Source: Luidia sarsii
Taxonomy: Eukaryota > Echinodermata > Asteroidea > Paxillosida > Luidiidae
Direction: 5' to 3'
DNA length: 64,000 nt
Assembly (NCBI GenBank): GCA_949987565.1
Contig: OX465120.1
Span: forward strand, 8,632,587 to 8,696,586
Part shown: piece by piece, positions 1 to 9,964 of the stretch
Layout of the letters: the number at the start of each line of letters is the position of its first letter
How positions within the stretch are numbered: position 1 is the stretch's first letter
Translations under genes and position numbers: made by a program
Notes under the pieces: model-generated
Database searches by the model: none
What the model was told of the DNA's origin: nothing
What the model saw: only the letters and a program-made list of their open reading frames with translations

Positions 1-1203
1 GGAGGGATGAATGGATGGATAGAGGGATGGATAGAGGGATGGAGGGATGGAGGGATGGAGGGATGGAGGGAGGGATAGATGGATGGATGGGGGATGGAGG
101 GATGGATAGAGGGATGGAGGGATGGATGGATGGATAGAGGGATGGGTAGAGGGATGGAGGGATGGAGGGATGGAGGGATGGATAGAGGGATGGATGGGTA
201 AATGGAGGGATGGATAGAGGGATGGATAGAGGGATGGAGAGACGGAGGGATGGAGGGATGGATAGAGGGATGGATGGATGGAGGGATGGATAGAGGGATG
301 GATGGATGGATGGAGGGATGGATAGAGGGATGGATAGAGGGATGGAGGGACGGAGGGATGGAGGGATGGATAGAGGGATGGATGGAGGGATGGATAGAGG
401 GATGGATAGAGGGATGTATGCATGGAGGGATGGAGGGATGGAGGGATGGAGGGAAGAAGGCATGAATGGGTGGATGGAGGGATGGATGGATGGATAAATG
501 GATGGATGGAGGGAGGGATGGATAGATTGGTGGAGTGATGGAGGGAAATCGAGGGCGGGAGATGGAAAGACGGAGGAATGGATGTGTTGAATTGATGGAT
601 AGAGGGATGGATGGATGGATAGGTGAATTGATGGATAAATGGATGGATGGATGGATAGGTGAATTGATGGATAGAGGGATGGATGGATGGATAGGTGAAT
701 TGATGGATAAATGGATGGATGGATGGATAGGTGAATTGATGGATAGAGGGATGGATGGATGGATAGGTGAATTGATGGATAGAGGGATGGATGGATGGAT
801 AGGTGAATTGATGGATAAATGGATGGATGGATGGATAGGTGAATTGATGGATGGATAAATGGATGGATGGATAGGTGAATTGATGGATAAATGGATGGAT
901 GGATGGATAGGTGAATTGATGGATGGATAAATGGATGGATGGATAGGTGAATTGATGGATAAATGGATGGATGGATAGGTGAATTGATGGATGGATAAAT
1001 GGATGGATGGATAGGTGAATTGATGGATAAATGGATGGATGGATGGATAGGTGAATTGATGGATGGATAAATGGATGGATGGATAGGTGAATTGATGGAT
1101 AAATGGATGGATGGATGGATAGGTGAATTGATGGATAGAGGGATGGATGGATGGATAGGTGAATTGATGGATGGAGGGATTGGAGGGATGAATAGAGGGA
1201 TGG
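1..1203. repeat. GGAT-type tetranucleotide/minisatellite tract
   Basis: Almost pure (GGAT)n, interrupted by GGGAT and GATAGAGG variants. Up to about 540 the order is irregular. From about 590 it becomes a higher-order repeat in which 'ggataggtgaattgatgg' alternates with runs of GGAT and 'ataaatggatgg'. Long open frames across it (for example 202-465 and 535-858) encode only repeating Met/Asp/Gly/Trp words and are by-products of the repeat, not genes. It probably marks the left edge of a repeat-rich interval outside the gene array. Confidence 0.95.
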
Positions 1204-1639
1204 ACGCTGTCGTACACATTGTTTCTCAATTGTGATATCTCATTTGAGATACTATAATGCATAATATGATGGAGAATCTTATACATTTAGCCCCAATGCT
1301 AATGATAATTCGCTTCACCGTTCATCGTACGTAATTTCTATCCACCGAGGCCAAGTCCGAACCTATATGTACTGCCTTCTCCAATAGTGACAAGAGACAC
1401 TGATGTACAAGAGACATCAAGGATGATTTTTACCCATTCATAAAAAACGGACATAGGTGAACACGTGAAGAGCAGATCGGATTTTTTTACCGCAACGGTG
1501 TCGGCAGCTGGCCCAGGTGGTCAGGGCGGTGGCTCTGGCTTTGTAGTGGGAGCCTGCCGATCTTCTCCGTACACAAGGGAATAATCGGTATTTGTTGATT
1601 TTCTTCATTGGCCGAGATGAAGCAGGTTTTCTCGTTCGA
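1204..1639. other. Unique spacer, no gene recognised
   Basis: About 430 bp of unique-looking sequence between two simple-repeat blocks. It has no open frame with recognisable content, no tRNA-like boxes and no similarity that I can see to the downstream array units. The first CTLD exon expected for the leftmost array gene is not here. Confidence 0.5.
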
Positions 1640-2222
1640 TCTATCGCTTTCTAACCCAAATCAACTCTCTGCCTACCTCTGTTTCTCTTTCGCTCTGTCT
1701 CCCTCTGTCTCTCGGTGTCTTGTCTGTGTTACCATATCTCTCTCTCTCAGTCAGTCCGTCTCTCTGTCTCTCTCCTTTTCTCTCCCTGAATTAGTCCCCT
1801 TGTTTCTGTCTCGTTTTTGCTATCTGTCTCTTTTCCTCTCTTTGTCTGTATGTCTCTGTATGTCTCTGTCTGTCTCTGTCTGTCTCTGTCTGTCTGTCTC
1901 TGTCTATCTCTCTGTCTGTCTCTGTCTATCTCTGTCTCTGTCTGTCTCTGTCTGTCTCTGTCTGTCTCTGTCTGTCTCTGTCTCTGTCTATCTCTCTGTC
2001 TGTCTCTGTCTATCTCTGTCTCTGTCTGTCTCTGTCTGTCTCTGTCTGTCTCTGTCTGTCTCTGTTTGTCTCTCTCTGTCTCTGTTTGTCTATGTTTGTC
2101 TCTGCCTGTCTCTATCTGTCTCTGCCTGTCCCTGTCTGTCTCTGTCTGTCTCTGTCTGTCTCTGTCTGTCTCTGTTTGTCTCTGTCTGTCTCTGGCTGTC
2201 TCTCTCTGACTCTCTCTGTATC

Positions 2223-2260
<38 letters not shown>

Positions 2261-2268
2261 AACCTCTG
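1640..2268. repeat. TCTG/TCTC pyrimidine-rich microsatellite
   Basis: Long (TCTG)n and (TCTC)n tract, ending in about ten perfect TGTC/TCTG units at 2225-2262. Low-complexity Ser/Leu/Cys/Val open frames on the plus strand and Arg/Gln/Thr/Asp frames on the minus strand are repeat artefacts. It lies directly left of the first sequence shared with the tandem array. Confidence 0.95.
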
Positions 2269-2281
2269 CCCAGTAAAAGTG

Positions 2282-2770
2282 ACATCATTATTTTGTGCTA
2301 TTTGCCGACAGAATACATGGAACGTGATAATAGGTAATTAACGCACCAGGGGACTCCGAGTTTGTGTCAGGCGTTCCCATGGCAACAACGTGGTGGTAAT
2401 CATCATTATTACGCTACTACAAAAGGTCACACAGGCGACATCCGTGACAGAATACAAGTTATACAACCCTAAACCCGCTCGGGAACATGTATGTGCCTTG
2501 TATGCGTTCAGAGAACTTGGATAAAAATCTCACTGTCGAACCAAAGGGCAAGCAAAGCCAGGGAAATACAATTGACAGCTTGTCGGAGATTCCTGGCCCG
2601 GGCAAGTCAAGCGAAGTTGTTTGTGTGCTTTTTTTTTTTGCTTTTTTTTTGTGTGTGCTGTTGTTTGTTTGTTGGGTTTTTTGGGGTGGGGGTTGCGGCA
2701 GCGTACAAGAAAGTTCAAGAAAGCCGCTATTTCGGAACCTACGGGAACAAATTGTAGGGCGCCGCCACTG
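2282..2770 (+). repeat. Left edge of array homology (diverged copy of 27120-27590)
   Basis: The sequence from the words 'gccgacagaatacatgga' onward matches 27134-27590 and 49865-50320 with visible substitutions. Shared landmarks are 'gcgttcccatggcaacaac', a poly-T/G stretch, and 'gaaagccgctatttcgga' just before the 33-35 bp minisatellite. It corresponds to the intron between CTLD exon 1 and the LamG exon. It is clearly more diverged from the other two copies than they are from each other, so this is an older unit or a converted edge. Confidence 0.8.
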
Positions 2771-2774
2771 TTCA

Positions 2775-5150
2775 GACCTAGGGACACGAGTCGAGGAACA
2801 CGAGACAGTCCGAGTCATTTATCCCTATAGGGACACGAGTCAATTCAAGTCATTTATCCTTATAGGGACACAAGTCAATTCGAGTCATTTATCCCTATAG
2901 GGACACAAGTCAATTCAAGTCATTTATCCCTATAGGGACACAAGTCAATTCGAGTCATTTATCCCTATAGGGACACGAGTCAATTCAAGTCATTTATCCC
3001 TATAGGGACAAAAGTCAATTCGAGTCATTTATCCCTATAGGGACACGAGTCAATTCGAATCATTTATCCCTATAGGGACACGAGTCAATTCGAATCATTT
3101 ATCCCTATAGGGACACGAGTCAATTCGAGTCATTTATCCCTATAGGGACACGAGTCAATTCAAGTCATTTATCCCTATAGGGACACAAGTCAATTCAAGT
3201 CATTTATCCCTATAGGGACACAAGTCAATTGAAGTCATTTATCCCTATAGGGACACAAGTCAATTCAAGTCATTTATCCCTATAGGGACACAACTCAATT
3301 CAAGTCATTTATCCCTATAGGGACACAAGTCAATTCAAGTCATTTATCCCTATAGGGACATAAGTCAATTCGAGTCATTTATCCCTATAGGGACACAAGT
3401 CAATTCAAGTCATTTATCCCTATAGGGACACAATTCAAGTCATTTATCCCTATAGGGACACGAGTCAATTCAAGTCATTTATCCCTATAGGGACACAAGT
3501 CAATTCGAGTTATATATCCCTATAGGGACACAAGTCAATTCAAGTCATTTATCCCTATAGGGACACAAGTCAATTCAAGTCATTTATCCCTATAGGGACA
3601 CAAGTCAATTCAAGTCATTTATCACTAGGGATGCGAGTCAATTCGAGTTATTTATCCCTAGGGACACAAGTCAATTAGAGTCGTTTATCCCTAGGGACAC
3701 GAGTCAATTCGAATCATTTATCCCTATAGGGACACGAGTCAATTCGAATCATTTATCCCTATAGGGACACGAGTCAATTCGAATCATTTATCCCTATAGG
3801 GACACGAGTCAATTCGAATCATTTATCCCTATAGGGACACGAGTCAATTAGAGTCATTTATCCCTATAGGGACACGAGTCAATTAGAGTAATTTATCCCT
3901 ATACGGACACTAGTCAATTCGAGTCATTTATCCCTAGGGACACGAGTCAATTCGAGCCATATTCCACTAGGGACACGAGTCAATTCGAGTTATTAATCCC
4001 TAGGGACACGAGTCAATTCGAGTCATTTATCCCTAGGGACACGAGACAATTCGAGCCATATTCCACTAGGGACACGAGTCAATTCGAGTCATTTATCCCT
4101 ATAGGGACACGAGTCAATTCGAGTCATTTATCCCTAGGGACACGAGTCAATTCGAGTCATTTATCCCTATAGGGACACGAGTCAATTCGAGTCATTTATC
4201 CCTAGGGACACGAGTCAATTCGAGTCATTTATCCCTATAGGGACACTAGTCAATTCGAGTCATTTATTCCTAGGGACACGAGTCAATTCGAGCCATATTC
4301 CACTAGGGACACGAGTCAATTCGAGCCATATATCCCTAGGGACACGAGTCAATTCGAGTCATCTATCCCTAGGGACACAAGTCAATTCGAGTCATTTATC
4401 CCTATAGGGACACGAGTCAATTCGAATCAATTATCCCTAGGGACACGAGTCAATTCGAGCCATATATCACTAGGAACACGAGTCAATTCGAGTCATTTAT
4501 CCGTAGGGACACGAGTCAATTCGAGTCATTTATCCCTACGGACACGAGTCAATTCGAGCCATATATCACTAGGGACACGAGTCAATTCGAGTCATTTTCC
4601 CTAGGGACACGAGTCAATTCGAGCCATATATCACTAGGGACACAAGTCAATTCGAGTCATTTATCCCTAGGGACACGAGTCAATTCGAGTCATTTATCCC
4701 TAGGGACACGAGGCAATTCGAGTCATTTATCCCTAGGGACACGTGTCAATTCGAGTCATTTATCCCTAGGGACACGAGTCAATTCGAGTCATTTATCCCT
4801 AGGGACACGAGTCAATTCGAGTCATTTATCCCTAGGGACACGAGTCAATTCGAGTCATTTATCCCTAGGGACACGACTCAATTCGAGCCATTTATCCCTA
4901 GGGACACGTGTCAATTCGAGTCAATTAACCCTAGCGACACGAGTCAATTCGAGTCATTTATCCCTAGGGACACGAGTCAATTCAAAACGTTTATCCTAGG
5001 GACACGAGTCAATTCAAACCATTTATCCCTAGGGACATGAGTCGAGTCGAATCATATCTTCCTAGGGACACGAGTCCAGTTGAGTCGTTTATCCCTAGGG
5101 ACACGAGTCGAGTCGAGTCAATTACCCGTAGGAACACGAGTCAATTCTGG
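2775..5150. repeat. 33-35 bp intronic minisatellite, longest allele (about 70 copies)
   Basis: Tandem monomers of the form 'gggacacgagtcaattcg' followed by 'agtcatttatccctata' or 'agtcatttatcccta'. Two junction forms occur: palindromic ccctataggg (35-bp monomer, dominant before about 3600) and ccctaggg (33-bp monomer, dominant after). The left part prefers 'caagtcaattcaagtc' and the right part 'cgagtcaattcgagtc', so variants are clustered as expected from local duplication. It ends about 60 bp before the LamG acceptor. The paralogous arrays at 27607 and 50338 have about 29 and 37 copies. Confidence 0.97.
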
Positions 5151-5212
5151 TGAGCTCGGAAAATCAATCTATCCCACATCTCAGCATAACCGATTGTTGT
5201 CCCTCCATGCAG

Positions 5213-5959
5213 AAAACTACTCCGTGATCTACTTCAACGCACTGAATGCAGCTAATGAGTCCGACCATTACTTCAGATCTTGTGACGCCCTCAGCCCCGC
5301 CACTGCGGTCTCACTGAGTGAGATAGGCACAGGCAACTACGGCATGGTTCCCGCCCCCGAGTTGGTCGAGCAGAGATGTGCAGTTTACGCCGGTGAGGGC
5401 GCCTACCTCGACCTGGGAGATTACGCGGGCACGTGCGTGTCCGATCCAGACCTGTGCACCTCACAAGCTGTGACCTGGTCAGTCTGGATCAAGATGAACT
5501 CAAGTGTGGTCTTCAATGCTATCAATAACTATTACCTTTGTTCCGGCGGATACACTCGCAGAGCGCGTGGAATAGCATTTCTGTATTTGACACAAGACGA
5601 AAAGTTCCTGCTTTCAGCAAGGAGCATTCTAAAGACTTGGGTTTTAGCCTTTTCAAAGTCCCGCATACCGATGGATAGCTGGGTTCACTTGGCATTCACC
5701 CTCGATCTTAAACAGACGATTCCGGAACTACAAGTTTACCTGAACGGAGCCATGCTCACTGAGGACTCGTCATCGAGCTCTAATCCCTCTACAAATGATC
5801 TTTGCACAGACCTAGTCTTGGGGAGTCTTTCTCCGTGTCCAGATATCCCGCAAACCTCATCGACCAAGGGAGCCTCTGCTGCCTACAGTAACCTGGAGGC
5901 CTTTGACCAATTGCTGACTGCCGAACAGATATACAACCTTCACGCTTGTGGAAGTCTTG
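5213..5959 (+). CDS. LamG/concanavalin-like domain exon, copy 1
   Basis: 747-nt symmetric 1-1 exon between acceptor '..ccctccatgcag' and donor 'cttg|gtaagt'. It encodes about 249 residues with a LamG_3-like pattern: VTWSVWIKM, then DSWVHLAFTLD, LQVYLNGAML, and the closing SNLEAFDQLLTAEQIYNLHA. It has at least seven cysteines and sequons at NES and NSS. The open frame continues left into the minisatellite but that part has no coding character. The acceptor region differs from copies 2 and 3 ('tatttcttcctcacag'). Confidence 0.88.
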
Positions 5960-8900
5960 GTAAGTTGGCAACTTTTAAGCGCAGTCTGCGATGTTCAGAT
6001 ATAGACAGATATAGTTAAATTTGAAAGGCCACCAACTAATTAAGGACTGCATATTTGATAGATCAGCAGATATACATAGGTAGAATGCTAGAACGCTTCT
6101 GACTGGCGCCCTTACCCCGGCAATGACCATTTGGGAAGGCCGCGATATAAGGGCTGGGTAGCTCAGATTGGAAGAGCGGTGGAAGGCAAAACAAGATTAT
6201 TATACCTCGGGTTCAAGTCCCGGTCCAGTCAACGTTTTCTTTGCAATCTTTTAATCCTTTATAAAAAAGTTTAGTAAAACATTTTAAAAAGTTAAATGAT
6301 AATTTACAGTGAGGTGGTGCTCATTATGATCGTTCATGTTCTCGCGATATTAGACCTCGTTTTAATGAAACTATAATCAAAAACGAAAAGTTTTCCGATG
6401 AAGCACGTTAGTTCTCTCTCTAGCTTCAGTTTCTCTTCGCTTCAGTTTTTCTGGATTTCAATTAATAGATCTGGATCATTTTTTGTTATTCTTGGTCGGT
6501 TAAGAAAGTGACAATGTTATATAGTGTAAGACTTAGTCATTCCCAACCAATCTGTTGTCTGAAAGAAAATGATTGAAATTATATTCACGAGCTTTTAACT
6601 TCGGTGCTATCTTCGCTACTGAAAAAAGGTCCCCGCCGGAATTTGGCTAAGAAATTGACTACTAATTCATATTTCCGATCGGCCAAGTTTACGTATGCCT
6701 CGGTTCATATACTGGGTAGAGGACCCATTAGAAAAGGAGAACATGTATTGCATTCAAGATGACTACAGCCTTCGCTGAAAACAGTAAAAGGGGTCACGAT
6801 CGAATTAGACGACAGTAGAATGCTGATGATTGCAACACATTCCTTATATTTTCAAATATCAGAATTTACCTGAGGCCTATTATTGTTATTCTAGATTGGG
6901 ATTTGAAAGTGCGCAGTCTACACCTTGACGCCAACTCTTCGTACAGCGGAAACATCCGCTATGTCTGCAAGGCCAGCGCCTCTACCGGACCGACCATTTA
7001 CTGGAAAGTGTATCACGCAGACCAGGCACAGTGGGAAGATCTGGGCCCGTCCAGCGGGCCAGGCGTCGACATCACCCCGACCAGTCACTCCACTTGCGTG
7101 GTGCAGTCCGTCCTGGTGATCGATCGATCCCGTGGACCGAGCTCAGAGGGTGATATCATCTCTTGCACGGCTAGTTCCAACTCACTGAACGCGTCAGTGT
7201 ACTTTAAAGGTATAAAAAGAAGACTTTATACAATGCTCGGTCCGATGATTTGACGATAAGCTTTTTTAACAAGTAACAAACATCTAAAATTTAGTGGGCC
7301 TGACGTTTCGATCCTAGCAGGACCTTTCTCAAAGGCAGACCTTTCTCTGCCTTTGAGAAAGGTCCTGCTAGGATCGAAACGTCAGGCCCACTAAATTTTA
7401 GATTTACATTTTGGTAATTTTAGTCAGTAAGCAGTTTGCAACATTTTTGTATATCACCTTAAGTAACAAACATGGCTAATTCTTGTGCTAAGGAATGCCC
7501 AAAATAATCAAGAAACCTGAAAAGTGATTCCCTGACGCATCCGATCACTGACTTTGTGAAACCGTTTCCTGACATGACCTGTCACTGGTTTCCTCTCTAA
7601 TTGGCATCTAAGGACTTTAACTATATGGCGAAAATGAGTTCTATTTAATGGCGAGACAGTGTCACTGACAATGGACCTCGAGGCTCACTGAATTGGGAAT
7701 ATCTTTTGACAATCCCACATATCAATGGAACTAATTATTATTTCCATGATTCTGGTGGTCACGGTTATTTTTTTTTTCGTAAAAATAACAAAGAATTAAA
7801 CGGACGGGTTCAGCCCAAATAATGTACTGAGGTTCATCATTAACTGCTGCACATTTCCAAGGACCACATCCCATCCCATTTTCATTTAGAAGCAAACGAT
7901 CATTGTAATTTAAGATGCAATATTTTGTTTCATATCTTTAGGGAAAACGTCATCTTTTGGCTACAGCGACCACAACAAAGCAGGTAAACGTTATACTCGG
8001 ATCTTTTATATGTACGTTTGTAGCTGAATGGTCCAATCGTAACCACAGCTTCTTAATAGACATTAAACGTCCTTCCTCTATAAACCAATACATTGGTAGA
8101 TGGGCGAACTCAGACATTAATATCCATGTGTGACTCGTTATAGTCATCATGGAGGGTAGTTTTTGTAAAAGGAACTTTTTGTTCCAACGATCGTTCCAAA
8201 TACCACTGCAAACTTCCTAATGAGTGGGTACATTTTCAAATTAGGAATGTTCAGAAATTGGGCACATTGGGAATGGTGTACCTTCAGTTTAAGCATCTCA
8301 AAATTATCCAGAAATCTACGCCTGTTGTCACGGAGGGCTTTTCCATTTCTTTTCTTTCTCGGATACCGATCGACTCGGAAAACCAGAAGAACTACCCTTG
8401 CCGATCTTTGCTGTGGTATTCATATGTACTGACTGATGACTGCACATTAACCCAGCCACAACCTTATCAGGACTGTCCTCTCCCCTCCTCCTCCATTTCC
8501 TATACCTCTAATTATTCCCCTTCTTCCTCCATGTTCTAACCCCTCTCCCTCCACTGCCCGTCGCTTCATTATCTCATACCCCTCCCCCTTTCCCTTTCCA
8601 TCCCCCTCTCTCTCTCTACCTCTCTATATCACTCCTTCTCTCTCTCCCTTACTCTCTCCCCTCGCTACGTTTCTCCCGCTCTTTCCTCCCCACCTCTCTC
8701 ATTCTCACCAGCTCATCCGTCTCTCCCCTCGCCCACTATCTCACTCATGTGTCGGTCATGCGGGCTGCACAGTGGTTGACATTGTACAGACTGCCCAATG
8801 CCCTAAGCTGGAATGAAGCCACAGTCACCGCAGGACTTGACCCTGGCAGCACCGTATATATTATGTACCACCCTCACACCCCTGTCTTTCGGCTGAATCC

Positions 8901-9862
8901 ATAGGCGTGGTCCCATCTGGCTAGAGCTAACCGTGCAAGCCACGAAACCGAACCCCATCTCTCACGCACTCTGACATAAAACAGCTGTCAAGTCAGTACA
9001 AACGGATAAAGGGATAGGAATTTTGACTTTTTATTTTTCATCCACATACATGTAAGCGGTTTTAAACTACTGGCAGCATATGTAGGTATCATCGGACAGA
9101 AAATGTACTCCCATGTGGTTATCAAATCACACACGTAAATCAATTTTCCGAATTTTGATGGGTTTTTTTAATGAATAAAGAATCTTAGTTCTAACTTCCG
9201 ATGGAGACGCTCGAGACGCTCGAGTGTCATGTGTTAGTGATTTATAGAAAGTGAGTAAACTAACAGCATTAACACAAAGTTCATATGTGTCACCAAATTT
9301 GAATACGAGCTTTTACGAGGGCACTTCCTGTTTCGACCAGAAGACGAGGTCAGATGACATCACGAAGGTCATCAATCTGTAGTGCCTGGAAAGACCACAA
9401 ACAGCAAGACAAGGGAGCCAACCGTTAATTTCTCATGAATTTGTGAAGGTTTTCAAGTTTAAATTTTAAACTGAGATCGCGTTGCCATCTTTTCAGCAAC
9501 TCAATTCAAACCAATTTTAAGCACATCATATACTTTGCGTGTGTCAAATTTGGCTGAAGAATCCTTTGTGGTTCTCGATATTTCGAGCTAGGAAGAATCG
9601 GCACAAGAAGGAGAAGTCGGAGAAGAAGAAGAAAAAAGAAACTGGTCAAAAAAAATCAGAAGAAAAAGTATGTATTTTCTGCTACCCTGTAGCGGCGGAA
9701 AAGCCAATAACATGTCAAATAAAAATATTTTTTTCCCTTGGCAATGCAGGTTATTTTTTCAATCTCGATAGCGGTCAGTACTACCAGAGTGACGTTTCCG
9801 TGGATACAGAAGACACCCTGGGAGACCATCCTTTCATCTGTGAGAAGGAAAGTCTAGGCTAA
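5213..9862 (+). CDS. Secreted CTLD-LamG-Ig protein, copy 1 (3' four exons; 5' exon not in window)
   Basis: Exons, all phase 1: LamG 5213-5959, Ig-like 6895-7209, linker 7942-7983, terminal 9750-9862 with TAA at 9860. The joined frame is open throughout. Copies 2 and 3 begin with a signal peptide/CTLD exon about 3.3-3.5 kb upstream of LamG. The matching interval here is taken by simple repeats, and array homology stops at about 2282. Either the first exon lies left of the window or this is a 5'-truncated pseudogene. The LamG exon differs from the other copies by a cluster of replacements (about residues 112-143 of the exon), while the Ig exon encodes the same protein. A possible poly(A) signal is at 9959. 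Function is not known; by module content it would be an extracellular recognition or adhesion protein. Confidence 0.75.
6085..6240 (+). mobile_element. SINE ending in a tRNA-like region, copy in LamG-Ig intron
   Basis: Leader 'ttctgactggcgccc', then 'ttgggaaggcc' and 'ataaggg', followed by a tRNA-like segment at 6151-6232 with A box (tagctcagattgg, 6159-6171) and B box (ggttcaagtcc, 6210-6220), ending 'ggtccagtcaacg'. The same leader/tRNA order recurs at 22917-23190 and, inverted, at 55745-56130, so this is a dispersed SINE family and not a tRNA gene. The anticodon arm does not fold convincingly. Confidence 0.75.
6241..6894. other. Intron sequence, nothing recognised
   Basis: About 650 bp of AT-rich intron between the SINE and the Ig exon. 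It ends in 'attgttattctag' before the Ig exon. No exon or repeat family seen. It is nearly identical at 29686-30339 and clearly diverged at 52976-53498. Confidence 0.5.
6895..7209 (+). CDS. Ig-like domain exon, copy 1
   Basis: 315-nt symmetric 1-1 exon; acceptor 'ttattctag', donor 'aaag|gtataa'. It encodes about 105 residues with an Ig fold signature: YVCKA (B-strand Cys), IYWKVY (C-strand Trp), SVLVID (E strand), DIISCTAS (F-strand Cys, with Ile-Ser replacing the usual Tyr-x-Cys). An additional CVV cysteine lies between, and sequons occur at NSS and NAS. The differences from copy 2 in this exon are silent (for example ctg/cta, gga/ggg, ccg/cca). Confidence 0.85.
7271..7473. mobile_element. 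Palindromic Penelope-derived insertion with 13-bp target duplication
   Basis: A 177-bp insertion (7284-7460) flanked by direct repeats 'aagtaacaaacat' at 7271-7283 and 7461-7473. The middle unit has one uninterrupted copy of this target (about 30716-30728). The insert begins with a perfect inverted repeat: 55-bp arms 7284-7338 and 7347-7401 around an 8-nt loop 'acctttct'. Each arm holds 'cgaaacgtc' preceded by a hairpin, as in degraded hammerhead ends of Penelope-like elements. The unique tail 7402-7460 is related in inverted orientation to 13661-13720. Confidence 0.8.
7942..7983 (+). CDS. 14-residue linker exon, copy 1
   Basis: 42-nt symmetric 1-1 microexon between 'catatctttag' and 'gcag|gtaaac'. 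It encodes a Gly/Ser/Asp/His/Asn-rich stretch (GKTSSFGYSDHNKA). It is preserved in all three copies with at most one silent change, which supports it as a real exon despite its size. Confidence 0.72.
7984..9749. other. Intron with a pyrimidine-rich block
   Basis: 1.77 kb intron before the terminal CTLD exon. It contains an irregular CT-rich tract at about 8470-8755 (ccctctcc, ctctctct) and an A/AAG-rich stretch at about 9590-9670. It is closely matched at 31239-32988. Copy 3 instead carries a SINE in the shorter matching interval (55438-56191). No convincing exon found; see the rejected 48-codon frame at 8758. Confidence 0.55.
9750..9862 (+). CDS. Terminal CTLD exon, copy 1
   Basis: Acceptor 'ttggcaatgcag'; encodes about 37 residues ending HPFICEKESLG and TAA (9860-9862). 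FICEK is the usual last strand of a C-type lectin-like fold, whose Cys pairs with the helix-1 Cys encoded by exon 1. The usual WND..C calcium-site strand is missing, so calcium-dependent sugar binding of the classical type is not expected. Confidence 0.8.
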
Positions 9863-9958
9863 ATCTCAACATATCCTGAAAACTGAGCAATAGTAGGCCT
9901 ATAAAGCATATAAGAGACATGAGAGTTGCAACGTAGGCCTATAGGAAGATTCTCGACA

Positions 9959-9964
9959 AATAAA
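9959..9964 (+). terminator. Possible poly(A) signal, copy 1
   Basis: AATAAA about 97 nt after the stop codon; conserved at 33198 in copy 2. No canonical hexamer is seen at the same distance in copy 3. Motif-only evidence. Confidence 0.45.

Noticed and set aside
202..858. Long plus-strand open frames rich in Met, Asp, Gly and Trp
   Set aside because: They follow the GGAT repeat exactly and have no non-repeat sequence; repeat artefacts.
1608..2276. 222-codon Ser/Leu/Cys frame and its minus-strand Arg/Gln/Thr partner
   Set aside because: Translation of (TCTG)n and (TCTC)n; present on both strands, as expected for a microsatellite.
2775..5150. Repeat array considered as a CRISPR-like array
   Set aside because: Monomers are contiguous with no unique spacers, and the context is an animal intron; it is a minisatellite.
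6151..6232. Functional tRNA gene
   Set aside because: A and B boxes are present but the anticodon arm and acceptor stem do not fold well, and the same leader recurs with other copies; SINE.
7284..7401. Active hammerhead ribozyme in the palindrome
   Set aside because: GAAACGTC and a stem-II-like hairpin are present, but the CTGATGA core is replaced by TTTGAGAAA-type sequence; treated as a degenerate trace.
8758..8904. 48-codon frame with LSWNEATVT, suggestive of a missing CTLD helix exon
   Set aside because: No suitable phase-1 splice sites flank it, I did not find it in copy 3, and the similarity is only a few residues.
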